Counted from the stretch's first letter, positions 23,257-36,345 are shown. The stretch is 64,000 nt of DNA from Macrostomum hystrix (GCA_950097015.1 CATNEN010000030.1:3829001-3893000); one strand, 5' to 3'. Numbers and translations: made by a program. Notes: generated by a model not told the origin, from the letters alone.

Positions 23257-24150
23257 AAAGACATCACAAACCAGAGACATCACAAACCAGAGACATCACA
23301 AACCAGAGACATCACAAACCAGAGACATCACAAACCAGAGACATCACAAACCAGAGACATCACAAACCAGAGACATCACAAACCAGAGACATCACAAACC
23401 AGAGACATCACAAACCAGAGACATCACAAACCAGAGACATCACAAACCAGAGACATCACAAACCAGAGACATCACAAACCAGAGACATCACAAACCAGAG
23501 ACATCACAAACCAGAGACATCACAAACCAGAGACATCACAAACCAGAGACATCACAAACCATAAACAAAACAAACCATAAACATCACAAACCAGAGACAT
23601 CACACACCAGAGACGTCACAAACCATAAACATCACAAACCAGAGACATCACACACCAGAGACGTCACACACCAGAGATGTCACACACCAGAGACGTCACA
23701 CACCAGAGACGTCACACATCAGAGATGTCACACACCAGAGACGTCACACACCAGAGATGTCACACACCAGAGACGTCACACACCAGAGACGTCACACACC
23801 AGAGACGTCACACACCAGAGACGTCACACACCAGAGATGTCACACACCAGAGACGTCACACACCAGAGACGTCACACACCAGAGACGTCACACACCAGAG
23901 ATGTCACACACCAGAGACGTCACACACCAGAGACGTCACACACCAGAGACGTCACACACCAGAGACGTCACACATCAGAGATGTCACACATCAGAGATGT
24001 CACACATCAGAGACGTCACACACCAGAGACGTCACACACCAGAGACGACACACACCAGAGACGTCACACACCAGAGACGTCACACACCAGAGACGACACA
24101 CACCAGAGACGTCACACACCAGAGATGTCACACACCAGGGTCATCACAAA
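23257..24150 (+). repeat. 16-bp minisatellite in two blocks
   Basis: Block 1 (to about 23555) is a nearly perfect run of ACATCACAAACCAGAG. After a short mixed zone (23555-23660), block 2 uses ACGTCACACACCAGAG with ATGTCA and ACATCA variants. About 55 units in total. Block 2 carries ACGTCA, the half-site of a cAMP response element, in most units. Confidence 0.95.
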
Positions 24151-25130
24151 CCAACATAACCAACTTATATGCGCTATTTACACTATACGCTCATATATAC
24201 GAATGAAATAACTCGGTCAAAATCGCTTTTGAAAGCTTTTGAAGTCAGATTTTTGCTATGAAGTTGGGAGGCGCAAGCAAAGGTCTGGGCCGTCCCGAAA
24301 TTTCCAGCGACTTTTAGTATATTTGTTTCACTACCAGTACTGCATAATGCACACTTAAGCTATGGTAACAAATATATTTAAACACATGTATAAATTTATT
24401 CATCGAAGGAGCCACGGAACAGCTCCGCAAAGTATTTACAAGCAAACTCAAGCTGTTCGAGCCCAAAATTCACAATTCTCCGCTCCTAGTCAGGTATAGA
24501 GTACAAACAGGAACAAACTTATCGGAAAATTGGGTTGCATGGGATTCGGAAACAAATGTATTAACAATTGACCGACGAGCAGACAAGAAAAGTTTCGTGT
24601 ATCACAAAATTTCATCTGTGCTGAAGTGCATCGTCTATACGCTGGTATCAGCCTACGAATTTCCCAATATTGGTGACTGAATCACTTTTTTGTAATAACA
24701 ATTTAGCCAAAAACAATTGATTGTCAATGGGGAATCATTCCGACTTGAACAAATTATGAAACCCGGTTGAGATACACGGAAAACAGACAGGCAAAAGGTT
24801 CTATATTTACCAGGGACGACAGGAAAACCAGTTGTAGTACTCAAGCAAGCACACGAGGGTCAGTTGAACAATGAGAGACAGACAGAATTGCACAATAGTT
24901 AACATCAATCAATTGTCGTGCGCGCGTGAACAAAACTAAATAATATTATAGAAATCCTAGACTATAGGCTCTTCGTTACCTTATTCAACTATTTCAACAG
25001 AAACAATGTTAATAGCTGACTAAAATAGAGCAAAAAGAATGCCAATCTCCGCTAGCCATTATCTGTCCGAGCTCAAAGTCAACCCAGCTCAGTTGGTTCA
25101 TCGTTGAGTACACTATCTACTCAGCGCTCT
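24151..25130. other. 3' flank of the second ETS gene
   Basis: No gene seen. A minus-strand AATAAA at 24395-24400 could end a long (about 730 nt) 3'UTR of the ETS gene. Confidence 0.35.
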
Positions 25131-28100
25131 TCAATTGTAATAGTGCGCACTGCTCAGGTGAGAAGCGGCTGCGGTGTGGCTGGGCATGTTTGAGTACAAG
25201 GAGCCGGGGCCAGGCGGCGGGGGCGGCGGCGGCGGGATGTTGGGATAGATCGAGGCGCTGCTTGGCTGCGAGCTCCAGTAGTGATGATGCCCGGCTGAGG
25301 CTTGGAACAGGCCGTTGCCAGCCGGCGGGCCGGCCATAGCAACCGCGCTGTGCATCTGTGCGTTCATCAGATTGAACTTGGAGTTGGCCGCGGTGAAGTA
25401 GCCGGAGCTCAGCAGGTCCTGCTGGTACTGGTACTTGTAGGCGGCCGGGTCGGCTGTGGCGGGCTGCATCGCCTGAGCCAGGCCGGCAAAGTCGAACTTG
25501 TAGGCGTAGCGCTTGCCGTGCACCTTCGACATGATGTTCTTGTCGTAGTAGTAGCGCAGGGCCCGGCTGAGCTTGTCGTAGTTCATGTTCGGCTTGGACT
25601 TGCGCTCGCCCCAGCGTCTGGCCACTTCATCCGGGTCGGACAGCTTGAATTCGCCGTTGGTGCCCTCCCAGATGATGCAGCTGGAGTTGCGGCTGTCAGA
25701 CAGCAGCTCGAGTAGGAACTGCCACAGCTGAATCTGACCGGAGCCTGCATAGGGGCGAAATTTCAGAGAAAAAAATCCTTCAATTATGGCCCGCTGGTCG
25801 ACCCGCAGAACTTGAGTGCTTTAGAAAATGTCCAATATTGTGTTTTATAATTTTTCCTGGGACGCGTTAACCACTAATTGATTTGGGTACATCAGAAATT
25901 ATGCAATGCCCTTTGCCCGCATTCAACTATCTCAATCAGATCTGATTATCGGCAATAAAGGTGAATTCTTATGTCTAATTAAAAGCCTGATAGCCCTAAA
26001 TAGCTTGCGCCAGCAGCTGCACTGAGATGGCTTTGCCTTCTTGCCGCATGACACAATCCATTTTCGATACAGTCTTGTATTGCCAAGAGCACACACACAG
26101 CGTAACCGAAATAACGGAAATAAGAGGAGCCAGGTAAAACAAAAAAGGCTGCGATCTTTTTGCCCCGGAGAGAGAGAGTTAAGATCAACAGAAGAAAAAC
26201 TGAACTCAACAAAGCCAACAATGGAGGGAGTTTGCTTGTTGAAGAAAGCAACATCCATGGAAGTCTGTCTTTGGCGGAAGCCGCGCATGCGACGGAAGCG
26301 AATCCACCCGAGCTCCGCAGGCCCGAGTCTCCTCCCCTCCTTGAGCAGCGGGGTGGAGTGGCGGGCATAAGGATGAGAGGCCAGGCAATGAGATCAAGTG
26401 AGCAGCAGGAAGACAAAATCTGGGCGACACTGCCAGGCATATAGGCAGAAAAAGAAGCGAGAACTGAGGTGGTGGGGTGGAAATCAGAAATTTGCTCTGT
26501 CTAACAAAGTCTGCCTGACTGCGGGCGGGCATCTTGCGCTGGGTCAACACGCGCTCCCAGCAGCAGCTGAGGCCGAACGACCTGGCCGCCTCCACCGCTG
26601 TTTGCCAAGTTTTCTGCGGATGCGACTGCAGCTCTCGCGGAGGAGGCCGACGGGACTCGGCCGCGGCTGGGGCGGCTGCTGAATGGCAAGAGAAATCACT
26701 GGACACCCAACCCTCGAGGCTGTGCAGTTGTGTCTCCCCAGCACACAGAACATTAAAGCTAAGGCAATAAGCCATATTTATATATATATATGTATAGTTA
26801 TAGTGTACAGCCCAGACTCACATCCCAAAATCAGAGTCTCCCAATCTCTCTGTCTCCCAGTCGTCAATTAAGGGGTCAGAGGAGAGCGGAGTGAAGGATG
26901 AAATAAAATTTAGTGCTACTCCGGCCTCACTCTCCTGCAACCCTACAATAGATGGCCAGGTGAGCAAGAACTGTCCCGCTTTGCTGACATTTGTGGCCTA
27001 GATGCGCCATGAAAATGAAATTATTGGCCTTCGGCTGGGCACTCTGTGCATGGGCGCACAAGTTATGAAAGTGAAATAGCCGATAATTACAAGCTTTGTA
27101 GGCCAAATCAGTGCGGGATGTCCTGTTTTACGACTGGCTGATTGTCTGCTATTCTGTCGACTGTTCCGCTTTCGCAATAAATTTCAACCGAAGCTGCAGC
27201 ATGCAAGACTCTGGCACGCATTCATTATTGAATGTTTATGAGGCCATGTAAACGGCATATAATACGTCAAATATGCCGTGTCGCAATCGTTCATAATTTC
27301 AACCAACCAAACCGAAAGGACAAGAAATCAAAGAAATCTAACTGAAAAGTTAAGACGCATTTTTAAATATTTAGCTTCTGGAGTGGCACGCGCTCTCTGC
27401 TGGCAGTCGGGAAGGTCACGAACTGCGCCGAACTGTTGCGCAGGCTGGAGCGCCAGGTGGACACCAATGCAGATATGATGATGCCACAGGATTGCATGAT
27501 GCTCGAGAATTCAAAATAACACCCACTCCAGAGCCTCACAGCGATGGATTTCGCAATGCCCTCCGCCCACCACATGAGACATAGGTTCTTAGCTTCTCTC
27601 TTCCTTGCACACAAGGTGCTGTTGACACTTGCTAACAACATTCTCGTGCTCCGCTGTCTGAGTTAAAAGCATCCAGGACTTGTGGAATCCGAAGCTACGC
27701 ACGATCATTTCACTCTTTAGTAAAAAAACAAAGGATTCAATTTCGCTGTCACTTTGTCCTGCACCGACTGGTCTCTCCGTCGCTACGGGCTCGGCAACAC
27801 AGGGGCTTATAATCGTAGATAGTGAAATAACGACACGCAAATTAATGTTGCTTCTTTGTTGCTTGTGTTGCTGTCATACTAAAAGCAATTCTGAGATATA
27901 ATTTGTGTGTGTGTGTTTCGGCCCTGCTGGAATTCAAATATAGGCGGGCCCACAATGGGCTGATGGGACAGCCCCTCCCCATGCAGCCCCTCCCCGCTGG
28001 GTGTCAATTAAAATATTTTTTTGTTCTTCGCCATGGATACAAACCGCGTGAGGCGCTGGGAGCTGGGAAGAATGGGAGAATCGGGAGAATCGGGAGCAGA

Positions 28101-29646
28101 GCGCCCACCATTTCTAAACTTCCGTCTCATCGATTACACGCATGCTATATTCCTTAGTTGGCCTTTCTCATATATTCTTCAATTCTTCAAGTCATTGTTT
28201 CATTTCTATTCCGCCGTTAAAAGCATAACCAACCAAACAACCAATTTAGTCCGTGAAAGAAATCAAAGAAAATAAACAATTCAAAATTAGCTATCTAAAT
28301 GGAAAACTAAAGAATAATTTCTACATACAATTAGGATGGATGGATGGGGGTGCAATCGAAGATGACTCGGAGGCTCTAAGTCAATTTCGGGTGAGACGTC
28401 AGTGGCACGAAGGACTCGAGTTATATAGGGGCCCGAATATTTTTTGCCACCGCCGGTCAGTCAGGGATTGTTAATGAATTTTTCATGTTTTTGTCGCAAG
28501 ATTCGAGGCCCAGATTAGGGGGGTGGGTGGTTTGGCCGATCCAATGCTCGGGCCAGACCAATATTCGAAGGCCGTCAAGCAGAGTTGCTTTTCCAGGTCC
28601 TGCAGCGAGCGGCTAGTTTTGGGCTGGTCGAGCTGTCAGACTCAAAGATTGGGATCAGAGCTTATATAGATTGATTGTTCATTGTTGACAGGAGGAGATC
28701 TTCTTTTGCTTCTTCTAGCAGCATGGCGGGTCAATTTATCTTGATTCGCAATTCTCGTTAGTCTCCTCAATCCTGTCTCCCCTCCTACACAGCAATGTTG
28801 TTTGTTGGGGGAACAAAGTTTGACCACAGCGGGGGAGAGCAGAGCAGATTTTTGTGATTAACTTAATTGCGTGCCTTGCGGTGCTTCACTTAGCTCGGTG
28901 GAGATTCCACGCCATGGAAAAAATATCAAAAAATTTCCCTAAATCTGTCCTTCCTGGGATCAGACAGCACAGCAGGTTGAGGACAGGTGAGGGGTCCTCT
29001 TAGGTGGACAAAAAATCTGCCACAATATCAGCTCAGGACTCAGGGACTCCAGAATCTCTGTTTTGCCTGATCCCAACGGCATAGTCTGGACCCCCCGCCG
29101 GCGCATCAAGAGCCCCCCCGAGCGTTTAACCTGCAGTTATGAGCCTCGCAATGGCCACTCGACAGTTCTCAACACGCACTCCAAAGCAGTTGCCTCACTC
29201 TTTGCTGGCGCTCCGACTGCAGGATGTGCGGAGGGAGGATGGGGTGGGGGAGCGGCTGGAGCTGCGCGCCACTCCCCGCCGAGCGCTGCTGACGCGGAGC
29301 CAACTTTCAGTGCGGGTTGGGGAGGCCTGATGCTGGGGCTGGGGAGGGCGGACTCTTCAGCATATGCCGCTCCTTCCCAATCTGTGTCTACAGCCGCAAA
29401 ATTTCAAGTAAACTTGAATTTACTCTTGCTAGATGCTGTCTAATCGTTATTTTGGGAGATCGAATTCTTGCTGTTGAGTCATATGCCACTGTCATCCAAA
29501 GAAGATCCCATTAAAAATCACCCTAATCCCATAGCGTCCTGTATCGCATTAACACCTATTCAGATCCCAATTGCGCACAGCAGGGGTTAAACAGCCGCTC
29601 ACCCTGCGGTCTCCAGTGCGTGGCCTGGCTTCCAGCGTTGCCACCG

Positions 29647-29689
<43 letters not shown>

Positions 29690-31196
29690 AGCCGCCGCCG
29701 CTGCTGTGGTCCTTCTGCGGCTGCGTCGAGTAGGGCGTCAGCGATGAAGCCAGCGGGCTGCTGCCGTATCCTAGCGTCGCCATGGAGACGAAAGTTTAAG
29801 GGGCTTTGCATTTTTCGAAAAACCATGAAAATATTGGCGCCGGAAATGGCGTGATCTTTTTCGGACGGCGCATTCTAACAGCTTTTGGGCTTTTTTGAGT
29901 CGGTTCTCAGCTGTATAGCAGATTTGGTTGCTATGCTAAAGTATTTTTCTTCTGCAGAACCCTACAACAATTCGCTACTTTAGCGCTTCGATTGTGAGGC
30001 TGCGAATCAAACCCTTTTTCCGCTCTAGCATGCGCTTGTGTGCCATAAGGCTGAGGTGAGAAAATATAGCTGAAAGAGTGAAGAGTTGAGCTTACCTGGC
30101 GTTGGCGTGCCTTGCCGACCCCAGCTAGTCTTAGAGTAGGCGTTGTCTGTAAATGCGAGAATGTGTCGAATAGGTTGTGGGTCAAATTTGATGAATCAGA
30201 GGGCAATAATGATCATTAAAAATGATTCAAGAATGAGTCGGTGTCTGTCAGTCAGTTTTTTGTCGGAAAAAGTCTTGGTCGGCAATTGTTTGACCCAAAT
30301 TCCCAATCTCTGCCTCTTTGACTCTTAACACTTCACGTGTCCTTCAACCCGGTACTCTGATTTCCAACCCACCCCATCCCCAACACAATGATGCGGGGCC
30401 GGCCACAAATCATGGGGCCAGGGATGCGGGACCCGCTGAGATTTCCAGCACTGAGGATCAGGGATTTAGGGAGTGGGAGAGATTAAAGTTGAATGCTGCA
30501 GCCTCGGGAAAAATGGAGAGAAGAGAGTCAAAAATATGAAAAAAATTGATGAGAAGAATTTCTGCGGGCAGTTACAATAGGGGAACTGCGCGGGTAGAGC
30601 AAGTTTGAGTTCTGCTGTGCGACAACTTTTTCTCTGTCGGCCTTCGCGTGCAAGCCAAGTTTGGCTCGGATCTCATCTGCCCCCGGCTCCATCATGCAGA
30701 CTCATAATGCCCCAGCTTCATCCCGAGTAACTTTACTGCGTCATTGTTGGTGGCTTTTGGGAGAACTGAATGATTTCCTATAATTCTCTCCCCTACGAAT
30801 TCTTCCCTAAAAAATCCCCCGAGGCGAAATACCTCCCTTTCGTGCGTTAGAGGGGCAAGCAAAAAGACAACAAAAGCTGCTGCTGCTGGTGCTGTTTATG
30901 AGTGAGACAAGGCCCTGAAGGTTTTGTTGCTAAGGCGACTAGCAATGCGGAGAAAAACTTCACCTATTTTTCTCAGTCGCTTCAAATAAAATTGTAGTGA
31001 ATTAACTTCGCATCACCGAAACAAAAGTGTTTGTTTAAAACGTCTGTTGGTGTTTTAAAACAAGGAAAAAATAGATCTCAGTCAATTGAATGAAATTTTG
31101 CAACTTACCCGGAAACATGACGGGAGGCAATGGTGCTGTTGCCAGCGAGCAGGCCCTGTAGTATTCTTCCTGTTTAATGTTCTGCATTGCCTGCAT
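25131..31196 (-). CDS. ERG/FLI-family ETS transcription factor (ETS-2 of this window)
   Basis: Proposed exons: 31196-31109, 30146-30096, 29770-29603 and 25744-25131; total 921 nt, 306 aa. All joins are phase 1 with GT-AG signals. Exon 1 gives [20 protein letters not shown]. Exon 2 contains [12 protein letters not shown], similar in place and character to the linker before the ETS domain of vertebrate ERG. Exon 3 is Ser/Gly-rich with a long polyglycine run. The last exon begins [17 protein letters not shown] and carries a textbook ETS domain ([32 protein letters not shown]); the protein ends [17 protein letters not shown], like the PSHLGSYY end of FLI1. No Pointed domain was found. A small phase-1 exon equivalent to DPYQILGP could hide in the 3.9-kb last intron. 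The ETS exon is certain; exons 1-3 are good inference. Same strand as ETS-1 and probably an old duplicate. Confidence 0.85.
29640..29700 (-). repeat. GCC/GGC microsatellite coding polyglycine
   Basis: Uninterrupted GCC units on the plus strand, read as a glycine run in exon 3 of the second ETS gene. It is prone to length change and to sequencing error. Confidence 0.8.
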
Positions 31197-31865
31197 GCTT
31201 TTGCCAAGAAAATGCCTAGCTTTCAGATTTGCTGCAGCTCTAGCTAAGTTTGAAATATTTTGCTAAAAAGCGGGCGGGGAACTGTTGCTGATAGACTGCT
31301 ACGGCTGCTGGGTGCGCTGAGGTGGCGGGAGCTTCCTTCCTAACGGCAGATTTCCTCGAGAATGTTTTTGAGTTGCTTGGCGCGTCTGCCGCCAACCCCA
31401 ACCTCCCTCCTCCCCGCCCCCTCTCACCCGCTCACCCTGATCACTCCTTGAGCATTGGGCGATCTGGCCTCCCAGACTCCCCACTGATGAGGCTTCCTTG
31501 GCGGGGTGGCGGGTACCGGACTCACTCTCCACCTGCTCAACCAATGGGAAGGAAGGAAGCTCGGATGACATTGGTCCGGAATGACTTCCCGGCCCCGGCA
31601 TTGTGGGCTGCTGAGTCGCAAAGCTGTTATTTCCCCGTCCACCGGCGACTTCATTCCTTCTCCCGGGGAGAATCTTTGCTCTCCCCCCCTAGTCCAGTAG
31701 CGGCAGAGAGGAGCGGTACTGGAAGACAGGAGAAACATTGCCATTGCCAAAGATGCTTTCTGATTCCGTCTTGACTTACCCCAGACTGCCGTCTGGATTG
31801 TCATGTCTGGGATGTCTAATGATTGGGAGTGAAATACCAATGGGATCAGAATCTAGGCCTGGGAT

Positions 31866-32446
31866 CTCTTACCTGTCTCATCTCTTACCTGTCTCATCTC
31901 TCACCTGTCTCATCTCTTACCTGTCTCATCTCTTACCTGTCTCATCTCTCACCTGTCTCATCTCTTACCTGTCTCATCTCTTATCTGTCTCATCTCTTAT
32001 CTGTCTCATCTCTTATCTGTCTCATCTCTTATCTGTCTCATCTCTCACCTGTCTCATCTCTTACCTGTCTCATCTCTTACCTGTCTCATCTCTTACCTGT
32101 CTCATCTCTCACCTGTCTCATCTCTTACCTGTCTCATCTCTTACCTGTCTCATCTCTCACCTGTCTCATCTCTTACCTGTCTCATCTCTTATCTGTCTCA
32201 TCTCTTATCTGTCTCATCTCTTATCTGTCTCATCTCTTACCTGTCTCATCTCTCACCTGTCTCATCTCTTACCTGTCTCATCTCTTACCTGTCTCATCTC
32301 TCACCTGTCTCATCTCTTACCTGTTTCATCTCTTACCTGTTTCATCTCTTACCTGTTTCATCTCTTATCTGTCTCATCTCTTATCTGTCTCATCTCTTAT
32401 CTGTCTCATCTCTTACCTGTCTCATCTCTTGCCTGTTTCATCTCTC
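31866..32446 (-). repeat. 16-bp minisatellite of 5' splice-site-like units
   Basis: About 36 units of CTGTCTCATCTCTTAC on the plus strand. On the minus strand, the sense strand of the ETS gene just downstream, most units read CAG/GTAAGA or CAG/GTGAGA, matching the metazoan donor consensus. About ten units in three blocks carry CAGATAAGA instead and are not donors. Confidence 0.95.
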
Positions 32447-33926
32447 CCGTGTCAGACCAACCCAGATCTAGGACTAAGTCTAGGAAAGAAATTAAAATGA
32501 TTGTCAAAGTTGATGGCAATTTTTCTTATCTGAGAGTTTCGTAACAAAATGCGACTGAGACTATCGTATGAAAACTTGCATATGTGAGTAGCCAGAATTG
32601 GCTAATCACCCAAATAATTGAAGCACTTTTTTTCCTCAGAAAGCTGCTCACTAAATGGAAATTCAATCTTTGCTAACCAATGATCATTATTACCTATGAA
32701 TATTTGCGTTATTAAACTAGCAGCGGGCCGGTTGAATCAACAAATCAGTATACTAAGTGGAAACGAACACGCCACCACTGCACCACTCGAGTTTTGTTGT
32801 GAGGTGGGGCGCCAGTGACTTCAGTCTCAAGTTGGGCAGCTGCAAATTGTCTATGAAGGTAAATTGGCCTCTATATGTAATCAAAATAGGTAATTCTACC
32901 CCAACTTTGATTGCTGCCTTGTCTCCGGGTGGGGGCGGATGCGGCTGTGTTTTAAGTAGGAACACGGAGATAGGGGGAAACTGGAGCTGCTGCTCTGCCC
33001 CCATGGGGAATTGGGAAAAGTTTTGTTGAACATCTCTGAAATACTGAGTCCACCCCAATGCCCCTGAAATCTATTGTTGACGCAGCCCCCCCGGCTCAAA
33101 CAAGACTGTGTTTTCCACAGTTATTGCCAGTGATATTGTTGTAAGCTGAGAATAATTCACTTTTTTTATCCCAATTTCCCCTATGTCTCTAAACTCAGCA
33201 CCGAAACCAAAACATTGCGGCTGAGACGGGCACCTGGGACAGAAATGTCCGACTCGCTGTCAAAGCCCGAGCCCAGCTTGTTGTATAAAATCATCTCCAG
33301 TGATAATATACCTTGGCCAGCCACGCCGTGAGTAGAAATACGGGTCGCGTGCCTCATCAACCCGCTGCTCCAAGGTGCTCGGACACGCGACTTTGGCGGC
33401 TGCTAAAGAATGTGGCTTTAGAGTTGGAGTGAGCGCAGTCGAGTATGTTTGTAGATTTTCCTGGACCGATGATTAGGCTTGGCACCAAAAGCAGTTCTTC
33501 CTGTTGTATATAGAAAACAGTCTTGAGAAAACAGAAGATCATATATCACTGTTCACTGATCAGGGGCACGCGACTAGATTTTCATTTCTCCCGCCGAGAT
33601 TTTTTTAGGAAGTTAAACTTCAGCAGAACGGACGGCTCGCTTTTATCTTCTGCGCACAGTCTGAGCTAATTATGACAGTTTCTACATAACGCGGTGTGTT
33701 CCAGTTTGTTGATCTGGCTGTCATAAAATATACAATTCCTTCCTCAATAGAATAGATTTTGTATTACTATGAGTGCCTTCACATGGTCGGGAAGTCATCA
33801 TTTGTGGTACTTATATATTACCTATATATTACAATTACCTATATATCTCTTTCTAGGACTGATTTATCATATTTCCTAAGCTCATTTATCTAAGTGCAGA
33901 AAGAGACCATTGCCATTGAAAAGCAT
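32447..33926. other. intergenic between two arrays
   Basis: No gene supported apart from one orphan exon candidate at 33199-33327. Confidence 0.4.
33199..33327 (+). CDS. orphan internal or first exon candidate
   Basis: A good acceptor (CTCTAAACTCAG) precedes an open frame with ATG at 33245, reading MSDSLSKPEPSLLYKIIS and on to NIPWPATP. A perfect donor (GTGAGT) follows at 33328. I do not recognise the protein and found no partner exon on the plus strand. It could be a real small exon of an unseen gene or a chance combination. Confidence 0.2.
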
Positions 33927-34557
33927 CTGGGATTCTACGAATCTGGGATTCTACGAATCTGGGATTCTACGAATCTGGGATTCTACGAATCTGGGATTCT
34001 ACGAATCTGGGATTCTACGAATCTGGGATTCTACGAATCTGGGATTCTACGAATCTGGGATTCTACGAATCTGGGATTCTACGAATCTGGGATTCTACGA
34101 ATCTGGGATTCTACGAATCTGGGATTCTACGAATCTGGGATTCTACGAATCTGGGATTCTACGAATCTGGGATTCTACGAATCTGGGATTCTACGAATCT
34201 GGGATTCTACGAATCTGGGATTCTACGAATCTGGGATTCTACGAATCTGGGATTCTACGAATCTGGGATTCTACGAATCTGGGATTCTACGAATCTGGGA
34301 TTCTACGAATCTGGGATTCTACGAATCTGGGATTCTACGAATCTGGGATTCTACGAATCTGGGATTCTACGAATCTGGGATTCTACGAATCTGGGATTCT
34401 ACGAATCTGGGATTCTACGAATCTGGGATTCTACGAATCTGGGATTCTACGAATCTGGGATTCTACGAATCTGGGATTCTACGAATCTGGGATTCTACGA
34501 ATCTGGGATTCTACGAATCTGGGATTCTACGAATCTGGGATTCTACGAATCTGGGCC
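33927..34557 (+). repeat. 16-bp minisatellite, perfectly homogeneous
   Basis: About 39 identical units of GGGATTCTACGAATCT with no substitution that I can see. Each unit contains the near-palindrome GAATCTGGGATTC. All three plus-strand frames are open, so open reading frames here are artefacts of the unit. The lack of variants points to very recent expansion or strong homogenisation. Confidence 0.97.
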
Positions 34558-36030
34558 CAGCTTTGAGATGAAGAAATCCCTAAGGATTGGCATTTACGGC
34601 ACTTCTAAAATGTGGCGCGTTGAATGGATTGCAGTATAGAAGAAGGAAGTTGGGCATTGCTTGGCTCTGACTACGGATTGGGATTTGGGGGGAAGTTTTG
34701 GGTGGCGAGCCGCTAGATCCTCTACAATAACTCCTGCGTGTGCGGGAGAAGAATAGCGATGAGGGATGGATTCGTGTGTGTGTGTGTGTGTGTGAGCAGA
34801 AAAAAATAAAACTGCTTTCCTGGCCCCATGCATGCTTCTCTCACACATACGCCTATATACACACATATATATATAGCGCAGAGCCTTTGTTCCAGAGCGG
34901 AAGTGCAAAGTCTTGGCCAAGGAAGCTGCAATCTCCTCTTTATTGGGGAGCATTTCCTGCGCTGGGACCCAAGGAGGAGAAAGAGCCTGAGAGGGGGGAG
35001 AGGGAAGAGAGGGAGATGGTGAAGGGGAGAACTGGTCTCCCAGACAGTTGGGCTAAGACGCAGCAGCCAGGTTAGGTGGCCCCGGCTCCAGGTAGGCCAG
35101 ACCAGCACCTTGGTCCGCTGGTCTGTAGGGGGATTTCGGGATGAGGAGGGAGGAGGGGGGCGGTCGGCAACTTCCGTTCCGCGAATAATGCGGCAGCAGG
35201 CGAGGCCATTATCCCCAGCCGGGTTGGAGATAAAAGCCAATCATTCTTTCCAATTATTCAGGGCGGGCGCCTTAGCGATGGCCTGCGATCAGTCGGGAGT
35301 CAGTCAGTCAGCGACCACTCAACCACTGGCGTTGCAGAGTAAGAAACTCGCAGTCAGAGGAGACACTGCAGGGTGGAGCATTAAATAGCCAGTTGGAAAC
35401 GGGATCAGTCTTGATCTTGAGACCGGGTCTCAATCTTCTCACTTTTTCCTCACCCTTTTTCCTCCCGCATTTCCTATAATGTCACTCTCAGTGTTTTTAT
35501 TTGAACTGGATGAAATCAAATCAACGAATTTGTTCAAATACCCTGCTCCCACTTAGCAGGGCCCTATCCGAGTCACCTGCCACACCTGCTGATTGCAAAA
35601 TCGAGGGATCCTGAAGAATTGCGTAGTTGATTAGATTTCTCTCCTTCCCGACTTTCAGTCCGTGTCAAGCGCAGGTTTTTTGGCACCCATCTGCGCGGAG
35701 ATGAATCGGAAGATGTGAACTAATTGAATTTATCTCATTTTATTAGCTTACTGAAGCAGCGATCTACGGATTAACAGCGGACCGCTTTTGAGAAGGCCAT
35801 GATGGATCTTACCTGATAGACCTGAAGGTAAAGTGTTTATACAGGCCTGCTAACGCATTTTACTAATTTATAATTTACTTGGTATTTTTATGTTTAAGCT
35901 AAGCTTATTAGTTGATTTCGAGTTTAAAAGAATATTTTTTGAAAGGCCACTGTTAGGGGCCCTTGAGTCAGGACTTTGTGGGTTCGAAGTCTCCTGAAAA
36001 TATTTCATCTCACTCTATCATATTTCGATC
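34558..36030. other. intergenic, no gene supported
   Basis: Contains a GT dinucleotide run (34773-34794), a CA/TA-rich stretch and GC-rich DNA around 35060-35300 that may be regulatory. No domain-bearing frame found. Confidence 0.4.
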
Positions 36031-36345
36031 TACTTCTCCCCCTCTCACTCTACTTCTCTCCTTCTCAATTTACTTCTCTCCCTCTCGCTCCTCAACTTCT
36101 CTCCCTCTCGCTCTACTTCTCTCCCTCTCGCTCTAATTCTCTCCTTCTTAATTTACTTCTCTCCTTCTCACTCTACTTCACTCCCTCTCACTCTACTTCT
36201 CTCCCTCTCACTCTACTTCTCTCCCTCTCACTCTACTTCTCTCCCTCTCGCTCTACTTCTCTCCCTCTCGCTCTACTTCTCTCACTCTCGCTCTACTTCT
36301 CTCCTTCTTACTTTACTTCTCTCCCTTTCACTCTATTCTCTTCTA
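36031..36345 (+). repeat. 19-bp CT-rich minisatellite
   Basis: About 16 units of TCTCCCTCTCGCTCTACTT with C/T and G/A variants; polypyrimidine on the plus strand. Confidence 0.9.

Noticed and set aside
26206-26775. 189-residue minus-strand frame in the ETS-2 intron, considered as a Pointed-domain exon
   Set aside because: It lacks the Pointed-domain Trp and hydrophobic pattern, and overlapping frames are open on the other strand.
27363-27641. Overlapping open frames on both strands, including a plus-strand frame reading [20 protein letters not shown]
   Set aside because: No recognised family, no paired splice partner, and the region lies inside the large last intron of the ETS-2 gene. Short frames of this size are common by chance.
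33894-34571. Long open frames over the 16-bp array
   Set aside because: A stop-free unit whose length is not a multiple of three opens all three frames at once. The frames exist because of the unit and not because of coding; no start context or neighbouring exon supports them.
35806-35830. Minus-strand acceptor and donor enclosing a 9-nt micro-exon (GTCTATCAG)
   Set aside because: Signals are good but a 9-nt interval with no coding context is expected by chance somewhere in 64 kb.
35940-35995. tRNA-like B box (GGGTTCGAAGTC)
   Set aside because: No matching A box, anticodon arm or acceptor pairing could be found. At most it is a SINE fragment.
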